Positions 61,095 to 64,000 of a stretch of DNA of 64,000 nucleotides are shown in pieces. Each line of letters begins with the position of its first letter. Within the stretch, counting starts at the first letter, position 1. The stretch lies in assembly GCA_021464245.1 (NCBI GenBank), contig JADCRB010000028.1:6947612-7011611 (forward strand). The letters run 5' to 3'. The position numbers were made by a program, and so were the translations under genes. Source of the stretch: Carallia brachiata. Lineage: Eukaryota; Streptophyta; Magnoliopsida; Malpighiales; Rhizophoraceae. Under the pieces are notes generated by a model that was given only the letters and a program-made list of their open reading frames with translations, had not been told where the DNA came from and did no database searches.

Positions 61095-61480
61095 CATAAA
61101 TCATTGTTGAGCAGACAAATAAATTATTTAGCTTTATTTTACCATCGTCCGAATTAGTTAAGTCATCATAATGTTTAAATTATAAATATACTTATCTGTC
61201 ATAGACAATGTTACATGACAAATTTTGGATCAACCTGAACAAGCAAATGAATTATTTTACTTAATTTCACCATCGCCCAAATTATTTAAGTTATCATTAA
61301 GCTTTAAATTATGATTAACTTTCCTATCATAGGCAATGCTACTTGTATGACTCATTTTGGGGCGACCTGAGCAAAAAAATGAATTATTTAACTTGATTTC
61401 TGCATCGCCCAAATTATTTAAGTTATCATTAAGCTTTAAATTATAATATGCTTTCCTGTCATAGTATATGACAAATTTTG
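61095..61480. repeat. ~130-bp tandem repeat, three diverged copies
   Basis: The block CATCGYCCRAATTAKTTAAG recurs at 61143, 61271 and 61403 (128 and 132 bp). Copies 2 and 3 share AGTTATCATTAAGCTTTAAA exactly. The minus-strand frame 61257-61592 is merely translated repeat. Related single copies lie at 52800-52900 and 53990-54080. Confidence 0.85.
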
Positions 61481-61747
61481 CAGGGACCACGAATAAAGAA
61501 ATGTTACGAGAAAACAAGAAGATTCCTATCAGATACAGCTGAGAGGCCGCTAAATATAAACCTCGAGATGAGATGGGGAGATTCAATCTCATATTTCATT
61601 TAGAGTTTTATTATATTATTGTATTTTATATAATATTAAAATAATTACATAATTTATTTTATAATTTTTAATAATTTATTTATTTTATAATTTTTTTTAA
61701 AATTTATTTTATTAACAACTTATATCATCTTAATACAACTTAATCTG

Positions 61748-62559
61748 TGTAAAAGAAGAAAAAAAAAAAGGAAGGTTGACTACTGTAGTCGGCAATTGCC
61801 GATTACAGTAGCCAATAGCCACCAACTGCACAGTTGGTGGCTTTAATTTTCTTCCTTTCATACAATATTTTCACATTGAAAAGAACCCTATAAATAGGCC
61901 CCTGCCCTTCAGTTCAAAACATGTTCAGCAAATCTGTAAACAGAAAAATCCAGAGAATTTGATAGAAAAAGAAAATTTTGAAAATCTCTCAAGAAAATTT
62001 CTTCATTTCCTACGTATTTTTACTCTGCAGTATACTCTCTTAACTCCTTTTTTGAGAGATATTTCAGGGGTAAACTCCAAAAAATTTGCTGTTTCATTTT
62101 TAAAGTTATTTTTGGGTTTATATTCTCTGATCGCTCTAGATCTGAATTTATGATAATATAGATCTGAAAATATCAAAATATTACAAATCTGGCTGGGATT
62201 AAATCTCATACGACCCTCAGCAAAATCCAGGCAGTTCATCCGAGAATAAGTCCCCTCGACCCTCGGTGAAATTAAGCTAGATTGGCTCAAATCAGATCTC
62301 TGCAGTTCTTAACCGTAGTCTAAATATCCAAATCAGATCTAATTTCAGTCTACCCAGTTCAAGATAAAGCTGTGGAAATTATTTCTGTCAAGATCAAGTT
62401 CGTGCAGCTCTTGACGGAGAAAAAAAAAAAAGAACACTAATCGGAGGATCTACGGAGATCGACCCCACGTAAATTTTCTTTTATTTTTAAATTTTTATTT
62501 GTAATTTATTTTTGTATTATTGAGTCTAATTGTTACAGGCTCAAAATTTACCCGTTACA
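61748..62559 (+). repeat. Gypsy 5' LTR (boundaries approximate)
   Basis: About 812 bp from TGTAAAAGAAG to ACCCGTTACA, giving mirrored TGTAA/TTACA ends. TATAAATA at 61889-61896 is a good TATA box, placing transcription start near 61920. The downstream LTR is outside the window, so the left boundary is inferred from the terminal motif alone. Confidence 0.6.
61818..61841. other. Perfect 11-bp hairpin in the gypsy LTR
   Basis: GCCACCAACTG and CAGTTGGTGGC separated by two bases, about 50 bp upstream of the TATA box, next to the palindrome GGCAATTGCC near 61792. Could be a protein-binding dyad or cruciform. Confidence 0.8.
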
Positions 62560-62562
62560 AAT

Positions 62563-62582
62563 TTTTGGCATGCTCGGTGGGA
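62563..62582 (+). other. Gypsy primer-binding site
   Basis: TTTTTGGCATGCTCGGTGGG a few bases after the LTR end, of the TGGCRYGCYCGGTGGG form common in plant gypsy elements. I have not matched it to a specific tRNA. Confidence 0.55.
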
Positions 62583-62752
62583 TTTCTTACCTCTCATCTC
62601 TTGCTCCTTTAAAAAAAAAAAAAGCAAAAAGAAGGAGCCGAGAAAAAGAAAAAGAAAAAGAAAAAGAAAAAGAGAAAAAGACAAAATAGAGAAAAAGAAG
62701 AAAAAGGTAAAAAAGTAAAAAAAATTTTTTTTACAGGTGTTCAATACATTAA

Positions 62753-64000
62753 ATGACACCAAAAAGAAGTACAGCTGTTGGTACCAACAAGAAGGCAACG
62801 GCTCCATTGCCTGCATCAACTACCCTACCTGGGTACGCAGGTCCAGAAACCCGGCGGACGGACACAATTTCTTACCGTCCAAACCCGACAAAATATCGAA
62901 ACAGAGAATCCACAGCTTGCACAGCAACAGGATCTCTCCTCTGACTCTCTTGTCACATGGAGGAGTCGATCACCCACCCCGATCGAAGTCGGGGGCAACG
63001 CGACGAAACCTGCTCAACAGAATCTAACTCATTCTGTAGAGATCCACACAGAAGAATCAGAACAGTTTTCTCCTCCAGTCTTTCGCGGAGCCTCATCTGT
63101 TGCCGTCATGATGACCAACACAACCAGTACAGAAGAAAGAATTTCAGAATTGGAGAACAAGATTTTGCAGCTAATCAGAGTCGTTAAGGAAAAAGATCAA
63201 CAGATCGCCACTCTCAAAGGAAAAGCCCCAATCCAAATTGATCCCGAAATCTGCGAGAAACAACCATATCCACCCGGTTTCACTCCAGAAGCCACACCAG
63301 CCGACGTCTTCACTGCAGAAAAGCGACCAGGTAGTTCTACACAGCTGCCACCCTCAAATTTTGTAACTTCGCTATCTGTTCAACAACTGCAGAAAATGAT
63401 AGCTAATACGATCCGTCTGCAATAAGCTACATCCTTCCAAGGATCACAGATGTACGTTAAACCGTACACTAGACGGATCGAAAGTCTCAACATGCCTCTG
63501 GGCTACCAGCCGCCCAAATTTCAACAATTCGACGGACGAGGCGATCCCAAACAGCACATCGCCCACTTCGTTAAATCCTGCAACAACGCAGGGACTTACA
63601 GAGATCTCTTGGCGAAGCAGTTTGTTCATTCACTCAGGGAGACCGCTTTCACATGGTTCATAAATCTTGAACCAGAATAGATCGACAGTTGGGAACAGCT
63701 ACAACGAGAGTTCCTCAACAGATTTTTCAGCACTCGAAGGACGGTAAGTATGATGGAGCTTACCAGCACCAAACAAAGGAAAGGAGAGCCCGTTGTCGAA
63801 TACATCAACAGATGGCGTGCCCTCAGCTTGGACTGCAAAAATCGTCTGACGGAGACTTCTGCCGTAGAGATGTGCATCCAGGGAATGCATTGGGAGCTGT
63901 TATACATCTTGCAGGGTGTCAAACCCCGAACTTCGAAGAACTGGCGACCCGCGCACATGATATGGAGATAAGCATCCAGACTTCCGGAGGCACGGTTCCC
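62753..64000 (+). pseudogene. Ty3/gypsy gag, broken, cut by window edge
   Basis: N-terminal part rich in Thr, Pro and Lys (MTPKRSTAVGTNKKATAPLP), a coiled-coil-like stretch (ERISELENKILQLIRVVKEK) and then the retrotransposon gag domain: FDGRGDPKQHIAHFVKSC, AFTWFINLEPE, FLNRFF and EYINRWRALSLDC. Inactivating changes: a frame change near 62860-62900, in-frame stops at 63423-63425 and 63678-63680, and a frame change near 63930. Protease and pol should lie beyond the right edge if the element is complete. Confidence 0.88.

Noticed and set aside
61257..61592. 111-codon repeat protein on the minus strand
   Set aside because: The apparent protein repeat is the translated 130-bp DNA tandem repeat; no start context or family.
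62541..62819. Phe-rich minus-strand frame of 92 codons
   Set aside because: Antisense of an AAAAAG-rich tract in the gypsy leader.
1..64000. CRISPR arrays, bacterial operons, rRNA and canonical tRNA genes
   Set aside because: The sequence is plant nuclear DNA. Tandem repeats lack regular spacers, and the tRNA-like boxes at 55.2 and 60.4 kb lie in SINE-type inserts and do not form full cloverleaves.

Overview
This is nuclear DNA from a flowering plant, most likely a woody eudicot; I cannot name the species. The evidence is AT-rich intergenic sequence, CC-NBS-LRR (NLR) disease-resistance genes of the RPS2 / At4g27190-like type split by many short introns, a Ty1/copia element with the plant-type TGGTATCAGAGC primer-binding site, a Ty3/gypsy element, a TRIM-like element, MITEs and a SINE. 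The only long intact host reading frame is the first exon of one NLR at the left edge. Layout: 1-4456 NLR1 (minus strand; exon 1 complete, remaining exons off the left edge); 4457-11340 its duplicated 5' flank, with a 1.1 kb inverted-repeat element and a 105-bp polyA insertion; 11.6-17.7 kb a segmental duplication of unrecognised sequence, one copy split by a second inverted-repeat element that may carry host gene pieces; 14.7-15.6 and 30.8-31.7 kb two copies of a histone H2A.X exon-2 remnant with flank; 18.5-24.4 kb MITEs, a DUF789-like exon remnant and tandem repeats; 24464-29553 a copia retrotransposon with 191-bp LTRs and a perfect ACTTG target duplication; 29591-30240 a TRIM-like element; 33146-51410 NLR2 (minus strand); 51.4-61.5 kb its 5' flank, paralogous to the NLR1 flank, with foldback MITEs and a SINE; 61748-64000 the LTR and broken gag of a gypsy element cut by the window edge. 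The most notable structure is NLR2. After its CC-NBS-LRR first exon come eleven further LRR exons falling into four sequence classes in the order A-B-C-D, A-B-C-D, A-B-C. All readable internal boundaries are phase 0, so whole exon blocks can be gained or lost without breaking frame. Modules 1 and 2 resemble each other more than module 3. Read through, the array would add about 2,500 residues of LRR to a roughly 960-residue CC-NBS-LRR. Most exons carry one or two small indels, so the gene is either decaying or the assembly has indel errors. NLR1 intron 1 joins sequence that precedes exon A1 of NLR2 to sequence that precedes exon A2, as expected if the two paralogues differ by one whole A-B-C-D module. 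The NLRs are presumed cytoplasmic or membrane-associated immune receptors; their homologous flanks show that receptor and upstream region were duplicated together. Apart from NLR1, and NLR2 if its frameshifts prove to be errors, I see no convincing intact host gene.
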